Shown here: in pieces, positions 1 to 7,376 of the stretch | How positions within the stretch are numbered: position 1 is the stretch's first letter | Layout: each line of letters starts with the position of its first letter | Assembly: GCA_021399405.1 (NCBI GenBank) | Contig: JAAFKL010000159.1 | Span: 1 to 15,126 of the forward strand | DNA length: 15,126 bases | DNA from: Candidatus Heimdallarchaeota archaeon | GTDB lineage: Archaea > Asgardarchaeota > Heimdallarchaeia > Heimdallarchaeales > Kariarchaeaceae | Direction of reading: 5' to 3' | Notes under the pieces: model-generated | The model's input: only the letters and a program-made list of their open reading frames with translations | What the model was told of the DNA's origin: nothing | Database searches by the model: none | Position numbers and translations under genes: made by a program

Positions 1-813
1 ATTACGTGGGGCGAAACGCTTATCCCAGGATATCCACAATGGTTAAGTCAAGCGGGTGGAGCAAGATTCGATGATAAAGACCAAAAAATTGCCTATACCA
101 AATATTGGAAAGAATCGCTAAGAATAGATGACCCAATAATTATTGAAATGAAAGAGTTAACTCGTGGAAATGATGTAATGCTAATGGGTGGCATTGCAGA
201 ACAAGATGGAGGTTCTATTTATTGTACACTACTTACTATACAACATGGAGAATTACTTGGAAGACATCGAAAAATAAAACCCACATATGAAGAAAGGTTA
301 GTTTGGGCAGATGGAGATGCTGAAGGTTTGAAAGTATATGACTCAGCAGTCGGGAAGATTGGTGGATTAAATTGTTGGGAGAATTGGATTCCTTATTGTA
401 GAGCTGCGTTACATGATCAAGGGGAGATGGTACATGTTAGTGTATGGCCGGGGTCAATAGATACTACAAAAACTATCGCTAAATTTATGGCTAAAGAGGG
501 AAGATCATGGGTAATTGCAGCTTCAGGTATGATCAGAAGCAAGGATTTTGAACATTTAAACGGAAAAGAATTTCCGCTAAAACAAGCAATGATAGATGGA
601 AGAGAAACATATCAAAATGGTGGATCTATGATTGTTGATCCGAAGGGAAATGTAGTGGCAGGTCCACTCATTGACGAGGAAGGAATTATTTATGCAGATA
701 TTGATGAGGATATTGTAATCCAAGAGCGTCAGAATTTTGATTATAGCGGCCATTACTCAAGAAAGGATATTTTCGAATTACGAGTAAATAAACCTCAGCA
801 AAATGAACAGTAA
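1..813 (+). CDS. Nitrilase (carbon-nitrogen hydrolase), 5' end missing
   Basis: The reading frame is open from base 1, so the gene begins before the window; the ATG at 148 is internal. About 270 residues are visible against 300-350 for typical nitrilases, so roughly 40 N-terminal residues are missing. All three catalytic residues of the superfamily can be placed: Glu in WGETLIPGYP (codon 13-15), Lys in HRKIKPTYEER (codon 271-273) and the nucleophile Cys in GGLNCWENW (codon 373-375). The GETLIPGYP, HRKIKPTYEER and CWEN signatures match the true nitrilase branch (nitrile to carboxylate plus ammonia) better than amidases or beta-ureidopropionase. Aliphatic nitrile, arylacetonitrile or cyanide substrates cannot be told apart from sequence. 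No signal peptide or membrane segment is visible in the part present. The neighbours give no pathway context. Confidence 0.93.
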   Translation: MTWGETLIPGYPQWLSQAGGARFDDKDQKIAYTKYWKESLRIDDPIIIEMKELTRGNDVMLMGGIAEQDGGSIYCTLLTIQHGELLGRHRKIKPTYEERLVWADGDAEGLKVYDSAVGKIGGLNCWENWIPYCRAALHDQGEMVHVSVWPGSIDTTKTIAKFMAKEGRSWVIAASGMIRSKDFEHLNGKEFPLKQAMIDGRETYQNGGSMIVDPKGNVVAGPLIDEEGIIYADIDEDIVIQERQNFDYSGHYSRKDIFELRVNKPQQNEQ

Positions 814-850
814 TGTTATACCCGAATTATATGATCTGATTGTCTAAATC

Positions 851-859
851 TTTAAAAAG
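851..859 (+). promoter_or_regulatory. TATA-like box of the DUF420 gene
   Basis: TTTAAAAAG is centred about 28 nt before the GTG start at 883. This is the archaeal TBP spacing for a leaderless transcript and supports the GTG as the start. Confidence 0.5.
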
Positions 860-882
860 CTGAATTATCTTAGAAATAATAA

Positions 883-1350
883 GTGATAAGATCTGCTCAT
901 CCTCTTGCAATTTCAGGGTTCATTACAATTGCTATCGGTTTAGCAGTTCTACTTGCTGCTTATTTTCAAGCAAAAAATAAGAATTTCAAAAACCATCGTA
1001 AGCTCATGATTATTGCTGCTACAACCCTCGCATTATTTTTAGTACAATACATATTCAGATTAGGAGTACTCAGAGAAGAAACAAAGTTTGAGGGTGATGA
1101 TAATATTCGTAATTTTGTTTATATTCCAATTCTTATCGTACACGTAATAACGGCAGTAATTACGATCGGATTAATTGTGAAACATGGTCGAAAAACGCTA
1201 AAAAACCAACAATTCACCGAACAAGGAGTTCCATATTTCCCTAAAGAATATCGATCAGATCATCGATCTACTGGGAAGAGAGTTTTCTTATTCTGGTTGA
1301 TATCTTATTTTGGTGGAATTGTAGTGTTTATTTTACTTTATTTGATTTGA
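883..1350 (+). CDS. DUF420-like four-helix membrane protein
   Basis: The 155-residue protein starts at GTG, and a TATA-like box lies 28 nt upstream. Four hydrophobic segments are visible at about residues 8-28, 42-61, 78-99 and 133-154. An NHRKLM motif (His38) precedes the second segment, His87 lies within the third (LIVHVIT), and the loop between the third and fourth is basic with His101 and His127. This pattern resembles DUF420 proteins, small inner-membrane proteins often found near cytochrome oxidase or haem-copper assembly genes in bacteria. No respiratory genes are adjacent here. Conserved His residues might bind haem or metal, but that is inference. The gene ends 7 nt before the convergent M20 gene. 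The family call rests on pattern recognition and no function is claimed. Confidence 0.7.
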   Translation: MIRSAHPLAISGFITIAIGLAVLLAAYFQAKNKNFKNHRKLMIIAATTLALFLVQYIFRLGVLREETKFEGDDNIRNFVYIPILIVHVITAVITIGLIVKHGRKTLKNQQFTEQGVPYFPKEYRSDHRSTGKRVFLFWLISYFGGIVVFILLYLI

Positions 1351-1357
1351 AATTACT

Positions 1358-2548
1358 TTATTTGTTATTAAGAAATTTAACTGCTGTGGCAACAAGAGTT
1401 GCAGTTCCAATCGCTAAACAATCCTCGTCAATGTCAAAATAATTGGAATGATTATCACCGACGAAGCCCTTTTCCTCATTACCCCCACCTAGACCGAACA
1501 TTGTGATAGGGATGGAATTTCCTAAACCAAATTCATAGAAATCCTCTGCACCAAGCATACCCTTGTCTTTCTCATCAATTTTGTAATCAGGGTAATTTTC
1601 ATGAAAAGCTTCTTTTACAAAATTATTCATTCCGGCGTCATTGATACCAACATCATATCCCACAACAATTTCGACTTCTGCTTCTGCTCCATGAGCTTTT
1701 GCAGTAGTTTTGATAAATTCTGGAATAGCTTTGTGTAATTTCTCCCTTAGCTCTCGACTCATGGTTCTAAGTGTCCCTTCCATACTAGCAGTTTCCGAAA
1801 TTATGTTATTTCGGTCTCCACCTTCAATTTTACCAATTGTTAGTACCATCGGTTCCATAGGGTCTGCTAATCTACTTAGATAGCCCTGTAAAGCCACCAT
1901 AATTAACCCTGAAATGTAGACAGGATCTACCGAATTATGAGGTGCAGATCCGTGACCACCTTTACCTTTAATTGTAACATATAATTCATCGGCAGCAGCA
2001 GATGTAACTCCGTTCATTATCACAATTTTGGTTACGGGGTCATTTGAAACATGTAACGCCAAAGCTCCATGAATATCTGGATTCTTTGGATCTCCAACAG
2101 CACCTGCTTCAACCATCGGTTTCGCGCCACCTGGACCTTCCTCTGCAGGTTGGAAGACAAGGAGTGCAGATCCGCCAAATTTATCCTTATTGTTTTTTAA
2201 TAACTCAGCAGCTCCAAGAAGGCATGCTACATGGGTATCATGACCACATGCATGCATCACACCATCGATTGTCGATTTGTAAACTGCATCGTTATCTTCT
2301 TGTAAAGGTAGAGCATCAATATCTGCACGAATTAGGAGTGTTTTGGAACCTTCTAAATTCCCATCAATTTTAACTGTAACGCCTGTTTCGGTACATGTCT
2401 TGTATTCTATGCCGAGTGCAGATAATTTTGATTTGATATATTTTGCAGTTTCAAATTCTTTTAATCCTAACTCTGGATACATGTGAACATGTCTACGATA
2501 TTCAACAATTTTTTCTCGTATGGCTTCTGCTTGAGTGCGGAATGACAT
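1358..2548 (-). CDS. M20D family metal-dependent amidohydrolase (N-acyl-amino-acid / hippurate hydrolase type)
   Basis: This 396-residue cytosolic enzyme is full length for the M20D amidohydrolases, which remove acyl groups from N-acyl amino acids. The N-terminal RRHVHMYPELGLKEFET motif and RADIDALPLQE are family signatures. Metal ligands can be placed as Cys101 and His103 (HACGHDTH), Glu137 (QPAEEGPGG), His166 (ALHVS) and His367 (DNHSNY), with Glu136 as the general base. GKGGHGSAPH at about 195-204 opens the lid/dimerisation domain (about 185-290). Cys101 in the metal site is typical of the M20D branch rather than ArgE/DapE. It lies 71 nt downstream of the peroxiredoxin gene on the same strand and has its own possible TATA-like box in the gap, so it may be co-transcribed or independent. 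The exact acyl-amino-acid substrate cannot be read from sequence. Confidence 0.93.
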   Translation of the reverse strand: MSFRTQAEAIREKIVEYRRHVHMYPELGLKEFETAKYIKSKLSALGIEYKTCTETGVTVKIDGNLEGSKTLLIRADIDALPLQEDNDAVYKSTIDGVMHACGHDTHVACLLGAAELLKNNKDKFGGSALLVFQPAEEGPGGAKPMVEAGAVGDPKNPDIHGALALHVSNDPVTKIVIMNGVTSAAADELYVTIKGKGGHGSAPHNSVDPVYISGLIMVALQGYLSRLADPMEPMVLTIGKIEGGDRNNIISETASMEGTLRTMSRELREKLHKAIPEFIKTTAKAHGAEAEVEIVVGYDVGINDAGMNNFVKEAFHENYPDYKIDEKDKGMLGAEDFYEFGLGNSIPITMFGLGGGNEEKGFVGDNHSNYFDIDEDCLAIGTATLVATAVKFLNNK

Positions 2549-2591
2549 GGATTAGGGGAAAAACAAGTATTCAAAAATACACAGTATCCAC

Positions 2592-2602
2592 CCATATAAA
2601 AG
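2592..2602 (-). promoter_or_regulatory. Possible TATA-like box for the M20 gene
   Basis: On the minus strand the sequence reads CTTTTATATGG, centred about 49 nt before the ATG at 2548 and just after the peroxiredoxin stop. The distance implies a leader of about 20 nt. No Shine-Dalgarno sequence precedes the ATG. Confidence 0.35.
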
Positions 2603-2619
2603 CGATAAATTATATAGTT

Positions 2620-3084
2620 TTACAGTCCTAGTTCTTCAATCACGTTTAGAATTTCCTCTCCGTGAATATCAGTTTTTACCTTTTTGAATATTTTTCTAAC
2701 TTTGTAATCACCATCTACCACGAATGTGAATCGAAAAGTTCCCATGGAGGTTTTTCCGTAGATTTTCTTTTCGCCATAACTCCCAATTGATTCAAGAAAA
2801 GAGGAATCAACATCACAAAGTAGATCATATTGCAGATTGTATTTATCTGCAAATTTCTTGTTTTTTCCAGGCTTATCATTACTAATGCCAAATATTCGAA
2901 ATCCTTTATCCTTTAGCACTTGAAAATGATCCCTCAAAGAACATACTTCTTTGGTGCAACCCGGAGTTGAGGCTCTTGGGTATGCGAATAGAACAAAAGG
3001 TGTACCTTTGATTTCAGAAGATTTTATTAGTTTTTCATCTTGGTTTAATAATTCAAACTCTTTGAAAATTTCTCCAACTTCCAT
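2620..3084 (-). CDS. bcp: Peroxiredoxin, BCP/PrxQ type
   Basis: The 154-residue thioredoxin-fold peroxidase is full length for BCP/PrxQ and reduces H2O2 and organic hydroperoxides using thiol electrons. The peroxidatic Cys43 lies in STPGCTKEVC, with the second Cys48 five residues later, the arrangement of atypical two-Cys PrxQ enzymes with an intrahelical disulfide. The proline and threonine before Cys43 that shape the active site are present (TPGC). FGISNDKPGKNKKF at 65-78 matches the family's GIS-D/S region. Arg118 (TFRFTFVVD) is a candidate for the conserved active-site arginine. No signal peptide is seen, so it should act in the cytosol. A TATA-like box 25 nt before the ATG suggests a leaderless message. 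Reducing partners (thioredoxin or similar) are not in the window. Confidence 0.93.
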   Translation of the reverse strand: MEVGEIFKEFELLNQDEKLIKSSEIKGTPFVLFAYPRASTPGCTKEVCSLRDHFQVLKDKGFRIFGISNDKPGKNKKFADKYNLQYDLLCDVDSSFLESIGSYGEKKIYGKTSMGTFRFTFVVDGDYKVRKIFKKVKTDIHGEEILNVIEELGL

Positions 3085-3104
3085 ATTAGAATTTTAATTG
3101 AATC

Positions 3105-3112
3105 ATATTAAA
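3105..3112 (-). promoter_or_regulatory. TATA-like box of the peroxiredoxin gene
   Basis: TTTAATAT on the minus strand is centred about 25 nt before the ATG at 3084, as expected for an archaeal leaderless promoter. Confidence 0.5.
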
Positions 3113-3297
3113 CAACTTTACGATAATTGTAATTTGTTAATATAAGGTATAAGCTTATTTTATTTGAAAAATTTACATTAAGTTATTTTGACAATATTAC
3201 TGATTTAATTCTCTTTCAAAGCAATTAAGGCAATTAGAACATTTAATAGTTAAAGTTCGGACATATGAACATTTCTGATGTTAATTAATATCGCATA

Positions 3298-3323
3298 ATA
3301 TTTCCCACCTCATGGGAAGATAT
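3298..3323. repeat. Short inverted repeat (TTCCCA...TGGGAA)
   Basis: TTCCCA and TGGGAA form a perfect 6-bp inverted repeat around CCTCA. The arms extend outward to ATATTTCCCA / TGGGAAGATAT with one extra G on the right. It could be a regulator site or a small hairpin. No T-run follows, so a terminator role is not supported. Confidence 0.35.
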
Positions 3324-3421
3324 GTATTTACAACAATGATTATCTTCAGTACTTTATATACTAAAATGACAATTTAATTCTGTTCCAAACTATTCCAGAC
3401 TGGTCATTTCTCACTAAGTGA

Positions 3422-3565
3422 TTGCAGGTTATTCAAACAAACACTACGAATTTGGAACATGTGAATGTAAAAGTAGCTCAAAAGGGTTTTCTCTTCAAAA
3501 TTCAATTGAGTAGTGGTGACATCATCTCACCGGATAGTCTGAGATTAGTTGATTTCAGCTTTTAA
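3422..3565 (+). CDS. Possible 47-codon small ORF, unproven
   Basis: A frame opening at TTG (alternative GTG at 3461) runs to TAA at 3563-3565. From residue 14 it reads as alternating hydrophobic and polar residues (VNVKVAQKGFLFKIQL) and ends SPDSLRLVDFSF, which would suit a small beta-rich protein. A TATA-like TTTATATA lies about 65 nt upstream. No Shine-Dalgarno site or ATG supports it, and open frames of this length occur by chance. It is listed only because it is the best candidate in a long gap. Confidence 0.15.
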   Translation: MQVIQTNTTNLEHVNVKVAQKGFLFKIQLSSGDIISPDSLRLVDFSF

Positions 3566-3571
3566 AATTTG

Positions 3572-3580
3572 AATATATAC
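3572..3580 (+). promoter_or_regulatory. Possible TATA-like box for the aldehyde dehydrogenase gene
   Basis: AATATATAC is centred about 50 nt before the GTG at 3626, which would give a leader of roughly 24 nt. This is longer than at most genes here, so the assignment is tentative. Confidence 0.3.
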
Positions 3581-3625
3581 AATTTAGATGATTAAGATTA
3601 TTAACTACATAAAAAATCCAAGCCT

Positions 3626-5152
3626 GTGGAAACTGTAGCTGAGAAAATCCAAGAAAAGAATGTTAACGAGGAACAAAATGGACCCCGAGATTTCACCGCT
3701 AAATTGGATAATCTGTTAGAAGAACAAAGGATGTACTATAAGTCTGGAGAAACCAAATCTTACGAATTTAGAAAAGCTCAACTTGAAAAATTAAAATCGT
3801 TGATTTTAAAAAATGAAAAGAAAATCAACGCTGCAATCAAAGCTGATCTGGGTCGTCCAGAGTATATCGCCACATTCACAACTGGTGGTGTGATAACAGA
3901 AATAAAGTACGCATTGGAACGTGTCTTACAATTTCGCCCCCCATTCGTCGCTAGACGACTCAAACACTGGATGAGACCAGAAAAAGTACGTTCCCCAATG
4001 TTCCTTATAGGATCAAAGTCATATATTCAGTCCGTACCCAAAGGGGTAGTATTGATAATAGGGCCATGGAATTATCCTTTTCTTTTGATTATGTCTCCAC
4101 TTATTGGTGCGATTGCAGCTGGAAATACTGCTGTAATTAAACCATCAGAGTTTGCGCCAAACACCTCAAATATCATTGCTGAATTAATTAATAATAATTT
4201 TGATTCCAAATTTATTCATGTCCTTGAGGGTGGAGTTCATGTATCAAAAGAATTAGTCGATAGGAAAGAATGGGATCATCTCTTTTTTACTGGAGGTACA
4301 GAAATTGGTAGGGATATCTACCAAGTAAGTTCTCAACACCTCACACCCGTCACATTGGAACTTGGTGGTAAATCGCCAACAATTGTTGATAAGAACGTCC
4401 ATGTCAAAAATGCCGCAAAGAGACTGGTAATGGGCAAATTCATCAATGTTGGCCAAACCTGTATGGCTCCTGATTACCTCTTGGTTCATAAGGAGGTCAA
4501 AGAGGAATTAATTGCAGAAATGAAAAATTACTTGACAAAATTCTTTGGGGAAGATATTTCTAATAACGATGATTATGCACGAATAATAAGTGATAGACAA
4601 TTTCAAAATTTAGAACCACTAATTAGTGGAAACGGAAAGGTTGTTGTCGGTGGAGAAACTAACGCAGATGACAAATTTATCAGTCCCACAATACTTGACA
4701 ATATAGACTATTCATCAGAAATAATGAAAGAAGAGATATTTGGACCAGTTTTACCAATTATTACTTGGGAGGATGAGAATGAAATCATTGATTATATTGA
4801 AAGTAGACCACATCCATTAGCGTTATACATTTTTACTAATGACAAACGATTCAAGGAAAAGATATTCCAAAATACTCAATTTGGAGGTGGAATGGTTAAT
4901 GATTCAGTTTTATATTACCTTCACCCTGGAATTCCTTTTGGTGGTGTAGGAGATTCAGGTATCGGCTCTTATGGTGGCAAATACACTTTCAATACATTCA
5001 CTCATAAGAGACCAATAGTGGAGGCTGGAGGAATCATTGATCGATCAAGCGAATCTCTAAGAATTAAATTCTTTAGATACCCACCATATAATGGTCTTAA
5101 GGTTAGATTGTTAAAGCTGTTTCAAAGAACGTTTTCAAGATTTAGAATATAA
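3626..5152 (+). CDS. NAD(P)-dependent aldehyde dehydrogenase, ALDH3-like
   Basis: The 508-residue enzyme oxidises aldehydes to carboxylates. Catalytic Cys279 lies in INVGQTCMAPDYLL, and GQTC followed by APDY is characteristic of class 3 ALDHs. The general base Glu245 is in TLELGGKSP, Asn149 is in GPWNYPF, the cofactor-contacting Lys172 is in IKPSE, FFTGGTEIGR at 220-229 is the turn of the cofactor domain, and EEIFGPV at 369-375 completes the set. GTG at 3626 is the only usable start in the frame after the upstream TAA; it adds about 20 poorly conserved charged residues before the ALDH core. The C-terminus after about 462 is basic and hydrophobic (FFRYPPYNGLKVRLL, then FSRFRI), so peripheral membrane binding is conceivable, as in fatty-aldehyde dehydrogenases, but no clear transmembrane helix is present. 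The substrate is unknown; medium or long-chain aldehydes are a reasonable guess. Confidence 0.94.
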   Translation: METVAEKIQEKNVNEEQNGPRDFTAKLDNLLEEQRMYYKSGETKSYEFRKAQLEKLKSLILKNEKKINAAIKADLGRPEYIATFTTGGVITEIKYALERVLQFRPPFVARRLKHWMRPEKVRSPMFLIGSKSYIQSVPKGVVLIIGPWNYPFLLIMSPLIGAIAAGNTAVIKPSEFAPNTSNIIAELINNNFDSKFIHVLEGGVHVSKELVDRKEWDHLFFTGGTEIGRDIYQVSSQHLTPVTLELGGKSPTIVDKNVHVKNAAKRLVMGKFINVGQTCMAPDYLLVHKEVKEELIAEMKNYLTKFFGEDISNNDDYARIISDRQFQNLEPLISGNGKVVVGGETNADDKFISPTILDNIDYSSEIMKEEIFGPVLPIITWEDENEIIDYIESRPHPLALYIFTNDKRFKEKIFQNTQFGGGMVNDSVLYYLHPGIPFGGVGDSGIGSYGGKYTFNTFTHKRPIVEAGGIIDRSSESLRIKFFRYPPYNGLKVRLLKLFQRTFSRFRI

Positions 5153-5188
5153 TGAACCCAAATTAATCGTAAGTAAATCTATAATTGC

Positions 5189-5197
5189 ATTTAAATT
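5189..5197 (+). promoter_or_regulatory. TATA-like box of the small cysteine-protein gene
   Basis: ATTTAAATT is centred about 27 nt before the GTG at 5220, matching a leaderless archaeal promoter and supporting that GTG as the start. Confidence 0.5.
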
Positions 5198-5219
5198 ATG
5201 AGAAATTCAATTCATATTA

Positions 5220-5492
5220 GTGGCACGCAGGTTTTATGAAGAAATTCATTTCAAATTGAATGAATTATTGCTGTATTATAATATTCCTGTAATTACAGAA
5301 GAAATGACTGAAACTCTTGAATGCCACCATATTGAAAAATTGAGATGTTCACGTGCCAATGATCTAACCCCCGATCAATGTATCAATGACAGAAAGTGTG
5401 AATTATATTTAAATCAAGAGCTGCTGTTTTTTGAACCAGGAGTTGATGTAAAGGCATTACAAGCATTAGATAATGCATTAAGGAAAAAATAA
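5220..5492 (+). CDS. Small four-cysteine protein of unknown function
   Basis: The 90-residue product is not recognised. It starts at GTG, supported by a TATA-like box 27 nt upstream and a stop just before in frame. The N-terminal half looks helical (EEIHFKLNELLLYY). The middle carries Cys35, His36, His37, Cys43, Cys54 and Cys60 (ECHHIEKLRC, then QCINDRKC), an arrangement that could bind zinc or another metal or form a small treble-clef-like unit. The C-terminal third is again helical and charged, ending in lysines. No signal peptide or membrane segment is seen. It sits alone between the ALDH and ClC genes with its own promoter and a following T-run, so it is probably monocistronic. Because of its size and lack of homology a spurious call is possible, but promoter placement and composition favour a real gene. 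Confidence 0.6.
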   Translation: MARRFYEEIHFKLNELLLYYNIPVITEEMTETLECHHIEKLRCSRANDLTPDQCINDRKCELYLNQELLFFEPGVDVKALQALDNALRKK

Positions 5493-5503
5493 TATTTATT
5501 TGA

Positions 5504-5510
5504 ATTTTTT
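5504..5510 (+). terminator. Possible oligo-T terminator
   Basis: The run AATTTTTT lies 10-18 nt after the stop codon of the small cysteine protein. Archaeal RNA polymerase can terminate at such T-runs without a hairpin. Confidence 0.3.
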
Positions 5511-5557
5511 ACCCTGTCAGAATTTAGTCCATTCAGAAAAAATATAGTCGATAATAA

Positions 5558-5566
5558 TTTATAAAA
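5558..5566 (+). promoter_or_regulatory. TATA-like box of the ClC gene
   Basis: TTTATAAAA is centred about 29 nt before the ATG at 5591. It is the best match to an archaeal TATA consensus in the window and implies almost no leader. Confidence 0.6.
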
Positions 5567-5590
5567 CAAGAATTTTGAGAATTTGTTACT

Positions 5591-7357
5591 ATGAAAAATC
5601 TTGTTTCTCGGATATTGACATTAGGTACGACATCTGAGGAAGAGAATTTTGAAAATCATATCAGGCAATGGTTTCCAATTGCATTATTGATCGGATTTGT
5701 AGTTGGAATTATTATGTCATTATTTCATATGGTCATAGTTATTTTTTCTCGCATATTGTTAGAAATTAATCCACTCATAATCATGTCAATTGCAGCAGTC
5801 GGTATTGTTTTATTAAATCGCATTGATTTTGAAAACCCAAAAGAGAATGGGATCTCATATATCATTACTAAACGACATCAAGAAGAAACTATTCCACTTG
5901 AGGTTGGTGGGAAAAAATTTGTATCTTCAGGAATTGTGCTTGGATCTGGAATGCCTGTTGGGCGAGAAGGTCCAGCATTGATTATTGGTAGTGCTATTGC
6001 ATCAAAAATTGTTGAAATTGCCAAAGTACCAGAAGAATTTCGTCATCAAGCAATTACACTTGGAAGCGCGGCTTCGACAGGTGCGCTATTTCAGGCCCCT
6101 TTTGGATCAGCGGTGTTTTCAGCTGAATATCCTTACAAGGAAGATTCTGATCATACAATGATTATGGCTGCGTTTCTTTCAAGTGTTGTAGCTGCGGTAA
6201 CTGCTTCAACTCTGATCAAATTTGTAGATAAATCCAAATTATTCGATTTTAGTTTTCATATAATAGATCGTTCAAATGCCTATCTTGAAGCCAATTTTCA
6301 AATTGCTTTTTTGGCTCTATTGCTTGGTGTAATCACTGGGCTGATAGGTAGGTTGTTCATTGCAATATATTATATCTATATAGACCAGATGACTAAGAGA
6401 TATACGATTCAACAGCAGCTGATCTATGGGTATCTAATCTTCTTTTTATTTATTGCAGTGGGAAGCTTTGTAATATCAGATTTCTATATAATGAAAGGTG
6501 TTACCCCGTTTGATGAGATTGAAATTTTGATTGATAATTCATCAACAATAAAAAATCAAACTCTTATCTTTATGATTATAATACAAATCCTTGCCACTAC
6601 TGCTCTGCTTGGTTCTGGATATCCAGGAGGGATATTCGCACCTAGTTTATTTGTAGGTGCACTGACAGGTTTACTATTTTCTATTGTTTTAGGATTTAAT
6701 GAACCAACAGAAGTTGCAGCTTGGGCAATAATCGGGATGAGTGGAGCACATGCAGCAACAACGAAGACTCCTATAGCATCAGTTTTGTTGATTCTAGAAA
6801 TCACGGGTTTACCTAATTTGATTATTCCAATGGTTCTTGTTAATATATCATCATATATCGTGTCAGGCCACAGGTCTCTCTACAAGGGACAACTAAGAAG
6901 TCGTGATGCGGCAATTCTCAGCCATTTAAAGCAATATGATCAACACGAGGGATTTACAGTCGGAGATATAATGACCAAAGTTGAAAATATCATATATTTC
7001 CATCCAGAATCGACTACAGAAGAGGTAATAAGTAAATTTGAGCAAAGTGGTAAAAGAGATTTCCCTGTTGTTAATTCCATTGAGGATTTAATAGTAAAAG
7101 GAATGGTTTTTGAAGAAGAAATATTAAAAGTGCAAACTGAGGATATTGAGTACATTGTTGAGGATTACATGGAGACTAAATATCCTAGGATTTCAAAAGA
7201 TATGACTGGTAAAGAAGCTTTGACTATTATGTTAGATGCAGATATTGAAAGAGTACCAGTTACAGATGATGATAACAGATTAATCGGATTAGTCTCGATT
7301 GGAGATATAATTCGAGGTCATCAAACTCTAATGGAAATTAGACAGATTACACAGTAA
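5591..7357 (+). CDS. ClC-family anion channel/transporter with C-terminal CBS pair
   Basis: The 588-residue membrane protein has a ClC core (about 25-430) and two CBS domains (about 455-512 and 522-578) that usually bind adenine nucleotides and regulate transport. GREGP with gating Glu126 (residues 124-128), GSGYPGGIFAPSL (341-353) and GMSGAHAATTKTP (382-394) are ClC signatures, and Tyr431 (HRSLYKGQL) aligns with the chloride-coordinating tyrosine of E. coli CLC-ec1. Two departures stand out. The usual GSGIP selectivity loop appears as ENGIS (85-89), at the right distance from GREGP, with Asn86 in place of the anion-binding Ser. The position of the CLC-ec1 internal proton glutamate (E203) is Tyr180 (FSAEYPY), which suggests channel-like or uncoupled transport. 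Selectivity is therefore uncertain; the GREGP proline argues against the fluoride-specific branch. The gene is monocistronic and convergent with the lipase. Confidence 0.92.
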   Translation: MKNLVSRILTLGTTSEEENFENHIRQWFPIALLIGFVVGIIMSLFHMVIVIFSRILLEINPLIIMSIAAVGIVLLNRIDFENPKENGISYIITKRHQEETIPLEVGGKKFVSSGIVLGSGMPVGREGPALIIGSAIASKIVEIAKVPEEFRHQAITLGSAASTGALFQAPFGSAVFSAEYPYKEDSDHTMIMAAFLSSVVAAVTASTLIKFVDKSKLFDFSFHIIDRSNAYLEANFQIAFLALLLGVITGLIGRLFIAIYYIYIDQMTKRYTIQQQLIYGYLIFFLFIAVGSFVISDFYIMKGVTPFDEIEILIDNSSTIKNQTLIFMIIIQILATTALLGSGYPGGIFAPSLFVGALTGLLFSIVLGFNEPTEVAAWAIIGMSGAHAATTKTPIASVLLILEITGLPNLIIPMVLVNISSYIVSGHRSLYKGQLRSRDAAILSHLKQYDQHEGFTVGDIMTKVENIIYFHPESTTEEVISKFEQSGKRDFPVVNSIEDLIVKGMVFEEEILKVQTEDIEYIVEDYMETKYPRISKDMTGKEALTIMLDADIERVPVTDDDNRLIGLVSIGDIIRGHQTLMEIRQITQ

Positions 7358-7376
7358 TAATAATACTAGTTTGATT

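Larger units (their letters stand above)
3085..3625. other. 541-bp intergenic region between divergent genes
   Basis: This very AT-rich stretch separates the minus-strand peroxiredoxin from the plus-strand aldehyde dehydrogenase. It holds the peroxiredoxin promoter, a short inverted repeat at 3298-3323, a TATA-like TTTATATA near 3354, a possible 47-codon frame at 3422-3565 and an AATATATAC element at 3572-3580. No tRNA-like, CRISPR or transposon structure was seen. It is by far the longest non-coding gap in the window, so a small RNA or a very short gene is possible but not shown. Confidence 0.6.

Noticed and set aside
148..813. A complete 221-residue hydrolase starting at ATG 148
   Set aside because: The frame is open back to base 1 and contains the nitrilase catalytic Glu segment (GETLIPGYP) upstream of this ATG, so the gene is cut by the window and 148 is internal.
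2044..2373. Plus-strand ORF of 109 codons opposite the M20 gene
   Set aside because: It lies entirely within the well-supported minus-strand M20 coding sequence, and its His/Leu/Gln-rich product has no recognisable motif.
3588..3638. A 16-codon leader ORF overlapping the aldehyde dehydrogenase start
   Set aside because: It is very short, lies only about 12 nt after the TATA-like element and has no regulatory codon pattern; chance is the simpler explanation.
5591..7357. Fluoride-specific CLC-F transporter
   Set aside because: The selectivity loop is unusual, but GREGP and Tyr431 are those of ordinary ClC proteins and CBS domains are present; evidence for fluoride is lacking.
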